Shown piece after piece: positions 17,761 through 26,744 of a stretch of DNA of 64,000 bases. The notes under the pieces were generated by a model. The model did not search any database. It was not told the origin of the DNA and saw nothing but the letters and a program-made list of their open reading frames with translations. Location of the stretch: assembly GCF_039543505.1 (NCBI RefSeq), contig NZ_BAABJW010000001.1, positions 620,001 to 684,000 of the forward strand. Direction: 5' to 3'. Position numbers and translations under genes: made by a program. The stretch comes from Litoribaculum gwangyangense (GTDB lineage Bacteria; Bacteroidota; Bacteroidia; Flavobacteriales; Flavobacteriaceae). Numbering within the stretch: the first letter of the stretch is position 1; every line of letters begins with the position of its first letter.

Positions 17761-19449
17761 ATGAGTAGTAAAAAGCATCATGCCAGAACGAGAGCTCAGG
17801 AAAGTTCCAATGCCATTGAGCGTATGTATATTACTATGCGGCATTTGTTTAATAGAGGTTTTTATAAACCAATGGGTGTCTCGGGCGAAACACTTAGGCA
17901 ATCTTTACTCCTTTTAAGACCCGAAATTTATGGGTCCATTGGAGAGGAAAAAGCTGAGTTAGAAGGCTTGCTTTACGTTATAGACAGACTTCCAGTTGGT
18001 ATTGAAGAATGTACCTTCATTAATCTAACCAGTGACGAGGGGTATTCAAACTCCCATTTCAAACCTATCATTCCTGAAAAAAGAAGACGAAATTGCTACA
18101 GAATTGACGATGAGCAAATGAACATTGAAATCACTCGTGGTCGTTCAGAGATCTATGATATTTTAACGCATCTAACCTTTCTTTTTATAGAATCGCATAA
18201 AATAAGTAATCGTGTGGTTATAAACGAACAAGGGCATACCACACGCGATTGGATAAAACTTGAGAAAGCGGTTTTGTCAAAAAAGAAATTAACTCAAGAG
18301 GAGCGCGAAGTTGCCATCACCCACACCGCAAACATATTGGGTAGAACTTTTAATGAGTTAAGTAGTGTTTACGATGAGTTTGCTACGGCATCACAACCAG
18401 AAAGGTTACTTCATATCGTTTATTGGTTAGGAAAACTGGCTATAGAAGAACAAATTAATAACAACAAAAGAACCATTACTTTTAGCCCAGTTTTAAGAGA
18501 GCGCATAGGACATCATATTCACGGAGAAATCTGGGCAGATACTGTAAAAGAAGTGCTTTATAAGCACGATTTAATGGAAAGACCTTTACATATTATTAGT
18601 GCTAATATGCATAGTGTAATGAATACCTTGTTTTCATTGAATGCATTAAAAAAAGAAGCCACCAAGAAAAGTGTTTTTGAGGTCTATGAATCTTTGAGCA
18701 AAAAAGAAAACCAAACACTGCGCAATAAAGTAACTAAAGAAGCGTTGCAAAATGGAATGATTTATATCGATGACACCTCTGGAGCTAATATTGATGTTCA
18801 AATTTTTGATACTTCCAAATTGAATATCTCTGATGTTGATATAAGGATTTCTGAATCCATTTTAAAAGAAAAAAAACCAGTTATAATTGTTATGGATTAT
18901 GCTTTTGGGGAACAAGCTTATGAAACAATTGATGAGTTATTGAAACCCTACAAAGCCAAAGGAAAGAAAACACATTTAAACGTGGAATCTGTATCCATAA
19001 TGGGAAAAGCCGGTATTTTAGAAGGTGGTAAAGGCGATATTATGATACCCTCTGCACACATTTTTGAAGGAACTGCAGATAATTACCCGTTTGAAAACGA
19101 ACTAAAGAAAGAAGATCTAGAAGGACAAGGTGTCGCTGTTTATGAGGGTTCTATGATTACGGTTTTAGGAACCTCTCTTCAAAACAAAGATATTTTGAAG
19201 TTTTTTTATAACTCCACTTGGCAAGTAATAGGTTTAGAGATGGAAGGGGCGCACTATCAAAAAGCCATTCAAGCGGCCTCAAAGGTTAGAGGAAGCATAA
19301 GTCCCAATGTAAAAGTACGCTATGCCTATTATGCCAGTGATAACCCATTAGAAACAGGCGCAACATTAGCATCAGGAGGTTTGGGCACATCAGGAGTAAA
19401 ACCAACTTATTTAATAACACGAACCATATTAGAACAAATACTTAATTAA
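17761..19449 (+). CDS. DUF6909-like protein with a nucleoside phosphorylase/nucleosidase-like C-terminus
   Basis: 562 residues, no signal peptide or membrane helix. The N-terminal half (about 1-290) is helical and contains ERMYITMRHLFNRGFYKPMG and a block of conserved charged residues. The C-terminal part (about 370-560) has the order of elements seen in the purine/uridine phosphorylase and AMP-nucleosidase fold: MGKAGILEGGKGDIMIP (the place of the GxAGGL...GDIVIP segment), GLEMEGAHYQKAI (the place of the EMEGA/DMESA ribose-binding motif) and YYASDNPLETG (the place of the conserved SDxP element). It therefore may cleave or bind a nucleoside or nucleotide. The DUF name is from recall; the enzymatic idea is inference. 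It precedes the polysaccharide locus. Confidence 0.7.
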   Translation: MSSKKHHARTRAQESSNAIERMYITMRHLFNRGFYKPMGVSGETLRQSLLLLRPEIYGSIGEEKAELEGLLYVIDRLPVGIEECTFINLTSDEGYSNSHFKPIIPEKRRRNCYRIDDEQMNIEITRGRSEIYDILTHLTFLFIESHKISNRVVINEQGHTTRDWIKLEKAVLSKKKLTQEEREVAITHTANILGRTFNELSSVYDEFATASQPERLLHIVYWLGKLAIEEQINNNKRTITFSPVLRERIGHHIHGEIWADTVKEVLYKHDLMERPLHIISANMHSVMNTLFSLNALKKEATKKSVFEVYESLSKKENQTLRNKVTKEALQNGMIYIDDTSGANIDVQIFDTSKLNISDVDIRISESILKEKKPVIIVMDYAFGEQAYETIDELLKPYKAKGKKTHLNVESVSIMGKAGILEGGKGDIMIPSAHIFEGTADNYPFENELKKEDLEGQGVAVYEGSMITVLGTSLQNKDILKFFYNSTWQVIGLEMEGAHYQKAIQAASKVRGSISPNVKVRYAYYASDNPLETGATLASGGLGTSGVKPTYLITRTILEQILN

Positions 19450-19461
19450 TAAACTTTTACA

Positions 19462-20532
19462 ATGAGTAAAGATTTACAACAACCAAAACAATCAGAGGAA
19501 GTAGATTTAGGACAGTTATTTAAGTTAATTGGAAACGCTTTTGAAAGACTATTTAAATTTATTGGAAGTATTTTCTACAAGTTATTTTTAGCCTTTGTTT
19601 GGTTTGTTTTTTTTATAAAAAAACACATAATAAAATTTGTAGTAGCAGGGGTTTTGGGAATAGCATTAGGGGTTTTTTTAGAAAAAAACTCAGAGCCAAC
19701 GTATAAATCTTATGTAACTATCAAACAAAATTACGAAACAGGAGAGAATTTGTACAACTCAATAAGTTATTATAATGATCTTGTGCAGCAAAAAGATTAT
19801 GCTACTTTAAAAAATGTTTTGGGCTTTACGGGCAGTGAGGCATCATCCATTTTGAGTTTTAGTATCGAATCTGTAATAAGTGAAAACGAAAAACTACAGG
19901 CATTTGATAAATATATAAAAACACTTGATTCCGTAGCGGCATCAAAAATAGAGTATGAAACTTTTTTAAAGAACAATAAAGATTATACCCATACATATCA
20001 GCAAATTACCATTAAAGCTTTGGTAAGGAGTAATTTTAAATCTGTTTTCGATAATATTGTTGGAAACTTAGAGACTAATCCTTTCTTTGTGAGTGAACAG
20101 AAAAAAGATTTGTCAGAATTAATTAGTAAGGAGATTGCTTTAAAGGAGGCGCTTGCTCAGTCAGATTCATTAAAAAACACCTACAAAAAAGTTTTAGAAA
20201 AAGATTTAAAAAATAATGGCTCCGAAATTGGTATCACCTTTGAAGGGAACACAGAAAAGAACAAAACCAAAGAATTCGATTTATACCTGAACGACTTAGA
20301 GCTTAGACGAGAACTTGTTGAAATAGAAAGACAAAAAGCTGATAAAGAACGTATTGTAGAAATTATATCTAGTAAACAAGATAGTGGTACCGTAGACAAT
20401 CGCATTGAGTTTTTAAGTTTAGAACTAAGCCCAAAAGTATTTTATGTAATTCTTATAATTCTCATAACAATGATTGTTTTAATGACAATTGATTTTTTAA
20501 AATTTCTAGAGCGCTTCAAAGATAAAATTTAA
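19462..20532 (+). CDS. Wzz-like polysaccharide chain-length/co-polymerase protein
   Basis: 356 residues with an N-terminal hydrophobic hairpin-like region (about 30-75), a periplasmic helical domain and a C-terminal membrane helix (about 320-342), the topology of polysaccharide co-polymerases. The segment GVFLEKNSEPTYKSYVTIKQNYETGENLYN resembles the Wzz N-terminal post-membrane region. There is no cytoplasmic BY-kinase domain, which would be expected in Wzc. It begins 12 bases after the preceding gene and ends 3 bases before rfbB, so it heads the glycan locus and probably sets the chain length. Confidence 0.75.
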   Translation: MSKDLQQPKQSEEVDLGQLFKLIGNAFERLFKFIGSIFYKLFLAFVWFVFFIKKHIIKFVVAGVLGIALGVFLEKNSEPTYKSYVTIKQNYETGENLYNSISYYNDLVQQKDYATLKNVLGFTGSEASSILSFSIESVISENEKLQAFDKYIKTLDSVAASKIEYETFLKNNKDYTHTYQQITIKALVRSNFKSVFDNIVGNLETNPFFVSEQKKDLSELISKEIALKEALAQSDSLKNTYKKVLEKDLKNNGSEIGITFEGNTEKNKTKEFDLYLNDLELRRELVEIERQKADKERIVEIISSKQDSGTVDNRIEFLSLELSPKVFYVILIILITMIVLMTIDFLKFLERFKDKI

Positions 20533-20535
20533 ATC

Positions 20536-21579
20536 ATGAATATTTTAATAACAGGAGGTGCAGGATTTATAGGTTCTCATGTAGTGAGGCTTTTTGTAAA
20601 GAATCACCCTAACCATCATATATTTAATTTAGATAATTTGACATATGCTGGAAATTTGGAGAATTTAAAAGATGTCGAAAATCATTCAAATTATACGTTT
20701 ATTAAAGGTGATATCAACGAGGGAGAATTTTTAAATACACTATTCGAAAAATACCGTTTTGAAACGGTTATTCATCTTGCAGCGGAATCACATGTAGATA
20801 GATCAATCAAAGACCCCTTGGCATTTGTTAAAACAAACGTTTTCGGAACAGTAAATTTGCTCAATGCATCAAAAAAAATATGGGACAAGGATTTTGAAAA
20901 TAAGCTCTTTTATCATATTAGTACTGATGAAGTTTACGGAACTCTTGGAGAAACAGGGCTATTTACAGAAACAACACCATATGACCCAAATTCCCCATAT
21001 TCAGCATCTAAGGCTAGCTCAGATCATTTTGTTAGGGCTTATGGCGAAACGTATGGCCTACCCTTTATAATTTCTAATTGTTCAAACAATTATGGGCAAA
21101 ATCAATTCCCTGAAAAATTAATACCCTTATTTATCAATAATATAATAAACATGAATCCACTCCCCGTTTATGGAGATGGAAATTATACCAGAGATTGGTT
21201 GTATGTGATAGATCACGCAATCGCAATTGAATTGTTATTTAGGAAAGGAAAAATTGGTGAAACTTATAACATTGGAGGCTTTAATGAGTGGAAAAACCTT
21301 GATTTAGTGATGCTTTTATGTAAGCAGATGGATGAAAAATTAAATCGACCAAAAGGAAGTTCTGAAAAACTTATAACATTTGTAAAAGATCGTCCAGGGC
21401 ATGATTTGCGATACGCCATTGATGCTTCAAAAATAAATAAAGAATTGGGATGGAAACCTTCAGTAACTTTTGAAGAAGGGTTGTCAATGACCATAGATTG
21501 GTATTTAAGTAATGTAGAGTGGTTAAAAAATGTAACCTCTGGTGAATATCAAAATTACTATAAGAAACAATACAAATAA
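20536..21579 (+). CDS. rfbB: dTDP-glucose 4,6-dehydratase
   Basis: Second step of dTDP-L-rhamnose synthesis: dTDP-glucose to dTDP-4-keto-6-deoxyglucose. An extended SDR protein of 347 residues with the NAD motif GGAGFIG at 7-13, the STDEVYG segment and the catalytic Y155-x3-K159. The next three genes complete the pathway in order A, C, D with 6-base spacing or overlaps. Confidence 0.96.
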   Translation: MNILITGGAGFIGSHVVRLFVKNHPNHHIFNLDNLTYAGNLENLKDVENHSNYTFIKGDINEGEFLNTLFEKYRFETVIHLAAESHVDRSIKDPLAFVKTNVFGTVNLLNASKKIWDKDFENKLFYHISTDEVYGTLGETGLFTETTPYDPNSPYSASKASSDHFVRAYGETYGLPFIISNCSNNYGQNQFPEKLIPLFINNIINMNPLPVYGDGNYTRDWLYVIDHAIAIELLFRKGKIGETYNIGGFNEWKNLDLVMLLCKQMDEKLNRPKGSSEKLITFVKDRPGHDLRYAIDASKINKELGWKPSVTFEEGLSMTIDWYLSNVEWLKNVTSGEYQNYYKKQYK

Positions 21580-21585
21580 CGCTAA

Positions 21586-22452
21586 ATGAAAGGAATTATA
21601 CTCGCTGGTGGCTCTGGAACAAGATTACATCCTTTAACATTATCTGTAAGTAAGCAATTAATGCCTATTTATGATAAACCTATGATATATTATCCGTTAT
21701 CAACTTTAATGTATGCAGGTATAAGTGAGATCCTAATTATTTCAACACCAAAAGATTTACCTTTATTTAAAGATTTGTTAGGAGACGGTAAGAAATATGG
21801 ATGTAAATTTGAATACGCCATACAAGAACACCCCAATGGTTTAGCCGAAGCTTTTCTTATAGGAGAAGATTTTATTGGAAATGATAAAGTTGCCTTAATC
21901 CTAGGAGATAATATTTTTTATGGAACAGGTTTGGCAGCACTTCTGCAAGCGAATAACAATCCAGATGGTGGTATTATTTATGCTTATCGAGTTCATGATC
22001 CTGAACGCTACGGTGTGGTAGAATTCAATAAGGAAGGAAAAGCTATTTCTATTGAAGAAAAACCAGAGAATCCAAAATCAAATTATGCGGTACCCGGAAT
22101 CTATTTTTACGATAACTCTGTAGTAGAAATTGCTAAAAATATAAAACCTAGCCACCGAGGAGAGCTAGAAATTACCGACGTAAACAAGGAATATTTAAAA
22201 CAAGAAAAACTCAATGTAAGTATTTTAGACAGAGGGACGGCTTGGTTAGATACAGGTACGTTTCAATCTTTAATGCAAGCTTCTCAATTTGTAGAAGTAA
22301 TAGAAGAACGTCAAGGCCTTAAAATAGGAGCTATTGAAGCTGCTGCTTTTGAAATGGGTTATATTACCAGAGAACAGTTTAAAGTATTAGCAGAGCCTTT
22401 ACTTAAAAGCGGTTATGGAAAAAATTTGTTAGGTTTATTGAATAAGAATTAA
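21586..22452 (+). CDS. rfbA: Glucose-1-phosphate thymidylyltransferase
   Basis: First step of dTDP-L-rhamnose synthesis: dTTP plus glucose-1-phosphate to dTDP-glucose. The nucleotide-binding start MKGIILAGGSGTRLHPLT and the blocks GDNIFYGTG, SIEEKPENPKSNYAVPG and AWLDTGT are those of RmlA. At 288 residues it is full length. Its stop codon shares a base with the rfbC start (TAATG), indicating coupling. Confidence 0.97.
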   Translation: MKGIILAGGSGTRLHPLTLSVSKQLMPIYDKPMIYYPLSTLMYAGISEILIISTPKDLPLFKDLLGDGKKYGCKFEYAIQEHPNGLAEAFLIGEDFIGNDKVALILGDNIFYGTGLAALLQANNNPDGGIIYAYRVHDPERYGVVEFNKEGKAISIEEKPENPKSNYAVPGIYFYDNSVVEIAKNIKPSHRGELEITDVNKEYLKQEKLNVSILDRGTAWLDTGTFQSLMQASQFVEVIEERQGLKIGAIEAAAFEMGYITREQFKVLAEPLLKSGYGKNLLGLLNKN

Positions 22453-22997
22453 TGAAAGTAATAGAAACAAATCTTAAAGGTTGTTATATTATCGAGCCTA
22501 AAATATTTGAGGATAAAAGAGGTTATTTTTTTGAAAGTTTTAATAATGATAAGTTTAACGAATTAATTTCATCTAATATAAAATTTATTCAAGATAATGA
22601 GTCTTTCTCTTCCAAAGGTGTTTTACGCGGATTACATTATCAACGAGGCGAATTTGCGCAGGCCAAATTAGTAAGGGTCGTTAAGGGGAGTGTTTTAGAT
22701 GTAGCGGTAGATTTAAGAAAGAATTCTCCAACTTTTGGTGAACATTTTAAAATAGAGTTGAACGAATACAATAAAATGCAATTGTTTATTCCTAGAGGGT
22801 TTGCTCATGGCTTTTTAGTATTAAGTGAAACAGCAATCTTTTCATATAAATGTGACAACCTTTACAACAAAGAATCAGAAGGAGGAATTATTTTCAATGA
22901 TCCAGAATTGAATATTAATTGGCAAATGCAAGATGAAGAACTAATAATTTCAGAAAAAGACATAGTACTTCCACCTCTTAAAAACGCTCAATTATGA
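22452..22997 (+). CDS. rfbC: dTDP-4-dehydrorhamnose 3,5-epimerase
   Basis: Third step of dTDP-L-rhamnose synthesis. A 181-residue cupin-fold epimerase with SSKGVLRGLHYQ containing the catalytic His, the KLVRVVKGSVLDVAVDLRKNSPTFG block and IPRGFAHGFLVLSE. It overlaps rfbD by 4 bases. Confidence 0.97.
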   Translation: MKVIETNLKGCYIIEPKIFEDKRGYFFESFNNDKFNELISSNIKFIQDNESFSSKGVLRGLHYQRGEFAQAKLVRVVKGSVLDVAVDLRKNSPTFGEHFKIELNEYNKMQLFIPRGFAHGFLVLSETAIFSYKCDNLYNKESEGGIIFNDPELNINWQMQDEELIISEKDIVLPPLKNAQL

Positions 22998-23860
22998 AAA
23001 CGGTTTTAGTAACAGGAGGAAAAGGCCAATTGGCACTATGTATGAAAGATGCAACTAATAGCCTTAAAGAATATAATTTTATTTATGTTGATTATGATGA
23101 ACTTGACATTACTAAAAAACCAGAGGTAGACGCATTTTTCTTGGAAAACAGGATTGATTATTGTATTAATTGTGCAGCTTACACCGCCGTAGATAAGGCC
23201 GAAAAAGAAGAAGTTACTGCAAAATTGGTAAATGAAATTGGTGCTAAAAATTTAGCCGAAGCTTGTAAAAAAAGCCATGCAATTTTAGTTCATATATCAA
23301 CAGATTTCGTTTTTGATGGTAAAAAAAACACGCCCTATTTGGAAACAGATGAAGCCAATCCAATTAGCGTTTACGGTTTAAGTAAATTAAAAGGGGAGAT
23401 AGCTGTTTCTTCTGTATTAGAGCAATATTTTATCATCAGAACATCATGGTTATATTCCGAGCATGGAAACAATTTTTTGAAGACGATGCTAAAATTAGCA
23501 GAAGAGAAAGATGAACTTAATATAATTTACGATCAAATAGGTACCCCTACTTATGCTGGAGATTTAGCAGATGTTATTTTGAAGTTAATTTTTAGCGATA
23601 TGACATCTTACGGAACTTATCATTTCAGCAATGAAGGAGTTGCAGGGTGGTATGACTTTAGCAAAAATATTTTTGACATATCTGGATTTAAGGTAACAGT
23701 GAATCCCATTAAAACGGAGGCATATAAAACAGATGCTGAAAGGCCAAAATATAGTGTTTTAGATAAAACAAAAATTAAAGAGATGCTAAAAATTGAAATT
23801 CCTTATTGGAGAGAAAGCTTAAAAACCGCCATAATTAAATTAGGGCATTTAAACAATTGA
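22994..23860 (+). CDS. rfbD: dTDP-4-dehydrorhamnose reductase
   Basis: Last step of dTDP-L-rhamnose synthesis, reducing dTDP-4-keto-L-rhamnose with NAD(P)H. A 288-residue SDR with GGKGQLA at the N-terminus, the CAAYTAVDKAE block and STDFVFDG, and the YGLSKLKGE catalytic YxxxK. It completes a compact rfbBACD set, so L-rhamnose is a likely component of the glycan. A 42-base gap follows before the UDP-sugar dehydrogenase. Confidence 0.96.
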   Translation: MKTVLVTGGKGQLALCMKDATNSLKEYNFIYVDYDELDITKKPEVDAFFLENRIDYCINCAAYTAVDKAEKEEVTAKLVNEIGAKNLAEACKKSHAILVHISTDFVFDGKKNTPYLETDEANPISVYGLSKLKGEIAVSSVLEQYFIIRTSWLYSEHGNNFLKTMLKLAEEKDELNIIYDQIGTPTYAGDLADVILKLIFSDMTSYGTYHFSNEGVAGWYDFSKNIFDISGFKVTVNPIKTEAYKTDAERPKYSVLDKTKIKEMLKIEIPYWRESLKTAIIKLGHLNN

Positions 23861-23902
23861 TTTTTTAAAAATTATATTTCAAATACTCTAGAAAAAAAAT
23901 AA

Positions 23903-25153
23903 ATGGAAAAAATCGCAATTATCGGGTTAGGATATGTGGGTTTACCCCTAGCAGTAGAATTTGGTAAAAATAATTTTAATGTGATAGGCTTTGACATTAA
24001 CGAAAAGCGAATAAGTGAGCTAAATAAGGGGTTAGACCATACTCTTGAGGTTTCAGAAGCCGAATTGAAACAGCTACAAAACTGTTATTTTACCTCGTCA
24101 GAATTAGAGTTAAAAAAAGCTAATATTTATATAGTAACGGTCCCTACACCAATAGATAAATATATGCAGCCCGATTTAAACCCAATTATTTCGGCGAGCA
24201 AATTAATTGCCAAGTATATTGATAAAGGTGATGTCGTTATATACGAATCTACGGTTTTTCCTGGATGCACAGAAGACGTATGTGTGCCTATTTTAGAAAC
24301 CATAAGTGATTTAAAATTTAATAAAGATTTTTTTTGTGGCTACTCACCAGAAAGAATCAATCCAGGAGACAAACAGCGAAGAGTTCATAATATTGTAAAA
24401 GTGACATCTGGAAGTACACCAAAAATTGCTGAAAAAGTCGACAATTTATATAAAGCCATAGTGGTTGCAGGCACTCATAAAGCATCATCTATAAAAGTTG
24501 CCGAAGCTGCAAAAGTAATAGAAAACACACAAAGAGATTTGAATATAGCTTTTGTGAACGAGCTTTCCTTAATTTTTGATAAAATGGGAATTAATACCTT
24601 AGAGGTTTTGGAAGCAGCAGGCACAAAATGGAATTTTTTACCATTTAGGCCAGGACTTGTAGGAGGTCATTGTATAGGAGTAGACCCTTATTATTTAACA
24701 TATAAGGCTCAAAGTTTGGGGTATAATCCAGAGGTTATTTTAGCAGGGAGGCGCATTAATGATAGTATGGGAAGTCAGGTTGTCAAAAAATATATAAAAA
24801 GATTGCTTTCAACAAAAAATGGTGGAAATAATTTTAAAACCTTAATACTAGGATTTACATTCAAAGAGAACTGTCCAGATATTAGAAACACTAGAGTAAT
24901 AGATATTTATAATGAGCTAAAGGATTATGGGATAGAAGCAGACATATATGACCCCATAGCAAATACGGAAGAAATTGAGGAGGAATATGGAATAAAAGTA
25001 AAATCTGAAGACATTAATAACTACAGCGGTATTATAATAGCTGTTGGACACGAAGAGTTTTTAGGGTATGATTGGAAATCAATTGTAACCGGAAAGATAG
25101 TTTTTGATGTTAAAAACATTTTAGAAAAAGGATTAGCCACAGACAGTTTATAA
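23903..25153 (+). CDS. UDP-N-acetylhexosamine 6-dehydrogenase (TviB/WbpA/WecC type)
   Basis: NAD-dependent four-electron oxidation of the C6 hydroxyl of a UDP-sugar to a uronic acid. 416 residues with the Rossmann motif GLGYVGLPLAVEFGK at the start, the TVPTPID block and the catalytic Cys257 in GGHCIGVDPYYLTY. The sequence is of the UDP-HexNAc group rather than classical Ugd. The nearby 4-epimerase suggests UDP-GlcNAcA then UDP-GalNAcA (TviB-TviC/WbpO-like), while the wecB gene at 45.5-46.6 kb would equally allow UDP-ManNAcA. The exact substrate is open. Confidence 0.9.
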   Translation: MEKIAIIGLGYVGLPLAVEFGKNNFNVIGFDINEKRISELNKGLDHTLEVSEAELKQLQNCYFTSSELELKKANIYIVTVPTPIDKYMQPDLNPIISASKLIAKYIDKGDVVIYESTVFPGCTEDVCVPILETISDLKFNKDFFCGYSPERINPGDKQRRVHNIVKVTSGSTPKIAEKVDNLYKAIVVAGTHKASSIKVAEAAKVIENTQRDLNIAFVNELSLIFDKMGINTLEVLEAAGTKWNFLPFRPGLVGGHCIGVDPYYLTYKAQSLGYNPEVILAGRRINDSMGSQVVKKYIKRLLSTKNGGNNFKTLILGFTFKENCPDIRNTRVIDIYNELKDYGIEADIYDPIANTEEIEEEYGIKVKSEDINNYSGIIIAVGHEEFLGYDWKSIVTGKIVFDVKNILEKGLATDSL

Positions 25154-25167
25154 GTTTTTTAAAACCG

Positions 25168-25749
25168 ATGAAAAATTTAAAACTCTTAGTTATTGTATTC
25201 ATTTGTTTTTTTATTTCATGTATGGGTAAGAGAAAAACTGAAGAAAAAATAGTTGAAGACAAACTTGCAAAACAACTTGTCCGGGAAATAACAAATAGGA
25301 ATAATATAAATTTTGAACATGTTACCGTGATTTTGAGTTTTTTGGCAAAAAAAGATGATAGTTTTCAATTGTTTTACTCGGAAGATTATATGTTGTCATT
25401 TAATGAAAAAGATATGATTACTACGGGTTTTAAAGGGTCTAACAACTACCAAAGTATAGTTTTTAAATTGCCTAAAAATGTATTTCCAGACAGATACAGA
25501 TTGGATGTTGGAAGTAATATAGAACAAAAATGGATAAAAATAGAGTCCTTACAATTTAGATATGGCAACAATGAAATTTTTATACCACAACAATTAATAT
25601 CAAAATTATTAGTACCAAACACATTTATCGAATATAATGAATTTGAAAACGTGTATAATCTATTAACTTTAAACGTTGAGAAGAACGATATTTACGATCC
25701 TTATTTTACATGTTCCCCCGAATTGGTTAGATTACTGCTAGAATTATAA
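25168..25749 (+). CDS. Hypothetical lipoprotein inside the glycan locus
   Basis: 193 residues; I do not recognise the family. A signal peptide ends in FFISC (Cys18), so it should be lipid-anchored. The mature part is predicted to be mostly beta, with no cysteine-rich or catalytic pattern that I can name. It lies between the UDP-sugar dehydrogenase (14 bases) and the UDP-sugar 4-epimerase (5 bases), where a soluble sugar enzyme would be expected, so it is likely co-expressed with them. Confidence 0.7.
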   Translation: MKNLKLLVIVFICFFISCMGKRKTEEKIVEDKLAKQLVREITNRNNINFEHVTVILSFLAKKDDSFQLFYSEDYMLSFNEKDMITTGFKGSNNYQSIVFKLPKNVFPDRYRLDVGSNIEQKWIKIESLQFRYGNNEIFIPQQLISKLLVPNTFIEYNEFENVYNLLTLNVEKNDIYDPYFTCSPELVRLLLEL

Positions 25750-25754
25750 AAATC

Positions 25755-26744
25755 ATGAATCAAAGAATAATTGAAAATAAAAAAGTATTAGTTACAGGTG
25801 GAGCGGGCTTCATAGGGTCAAATCTTATTGATGTGTTGATAAAACAAAATAACAAGATAGTCTGTTTAGATAATTTGTCAACAGGACATATAAAAAATAT
25901 AGAAAAACATCTAGACAATCCTAATTTCAAATTTCTTGAGGGAGATATCAGAGACTTAGAAATTTGTTTAAAAGCTTGTGATGAGGTAGAAATAGTACTT
26001 CATCAAGCAGCTTTGGGTTCAGTGCCAAGATCTATTAATAACCCAATACTTACAAACGAGGTTAATATTTCTGGTTTTTTAAATATGCTTTGGGCTGTTA
26101 AAGAAAAAAAAGTAAAAAGGTTTGTTTATGCGGCTAGTTCTTCAACTTATGGTGATCATCCTGGATTGCCAAAAAAGGAAGAAACAATAGGAAACCCTTT
26201 ATCTCCATATGCTGTAACCAAATATGTAAATGAGTTATATGCAAAAGTATTTTCAAACACTTATGGTATCGAAACTATAGGGTTGAGGTATTTCAATGTT
26301 TTTGGCCCAAAACAGGATCCTAATGGTGCCTATGCAGCTGTAATACCTAAGTTTATTAATTTACTTCTAAAAGGAGAATCTCCAACTATTAATGGCGATG
26401 GGCAGCACTCCAGGGATTTTACTTATATCGACAATGTTGTTCAAATAAACCAGTTAGCGGCATTAATTAATGACCCTAAAGCTATTAATGAGGTTTTCAA
26501 TGTGGCCTGTGGAGAAAATACTAATTTAACTGAATTAGTGGATTCTATTAAGGAAGGACTAAAAAACAAAGGAATTAGCACTGAAAGTCTAAATATAAAT
26601 TATGGACCAGAGAGAAAAGGAGATGTTAAGCATTCCCTAGCTTCCATTGACAAAGCGAATAAATTGTTGGGGTACAAACCATCAGTTAAGTTTAAAGAAG
26701 GTATTGGATTAACATTAAATCATTTTTTAAATAATGAAAAATGA
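25755..26744 (+). CDS. UDP-N-acetylglucosamine(-uronate) 4-epimerase (TviC/WbpP type)
   Basis: 329-residue extended SDR with GGAGFIG near residue 15, the SSSTYGDHPGLPKKE block and the catalytic SPYAVTK (YxxxK). The sequence is closest in look to WbpP/TviC, which interconvert the gluco and galacto forms of UDP-GlcNAc or UDP-GlcNAcA. Paired with the dehydrogenase upstream this predicts a galacturonamide-type sugar (UDP-GalNAcA). It overlaps the next gene by 11 bases. Confidence 0.88.
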   Translation: MNQRIIENKKVLVTGGAGFIGSNLIDVLIKQNNKIVCLDNLSTGHIKNIEKHLDNPNFKFLEGDIRDLEICLKACDEVEIVLHQAALGSVPRSINNPILTNEVNISGFLNMLWAVKEKKVKRFVYAASSSTYGDHPGLPKKEETIGNPLSPYAVTKYVNELYAKVFSNTYGIETIGLRYFNVFGPKQDPNGAYAAVIPKFINLLLKGESPTINGDGQHSRDFTYIDNVVQINQLAALINDPKAINEVFNVACGENTNLTELVDSIKEGLKNKGISTESLNINYGPERKGDVKHSLASIDKANKLLGYKPSVKFKEGIGLTLNHFLNNEK

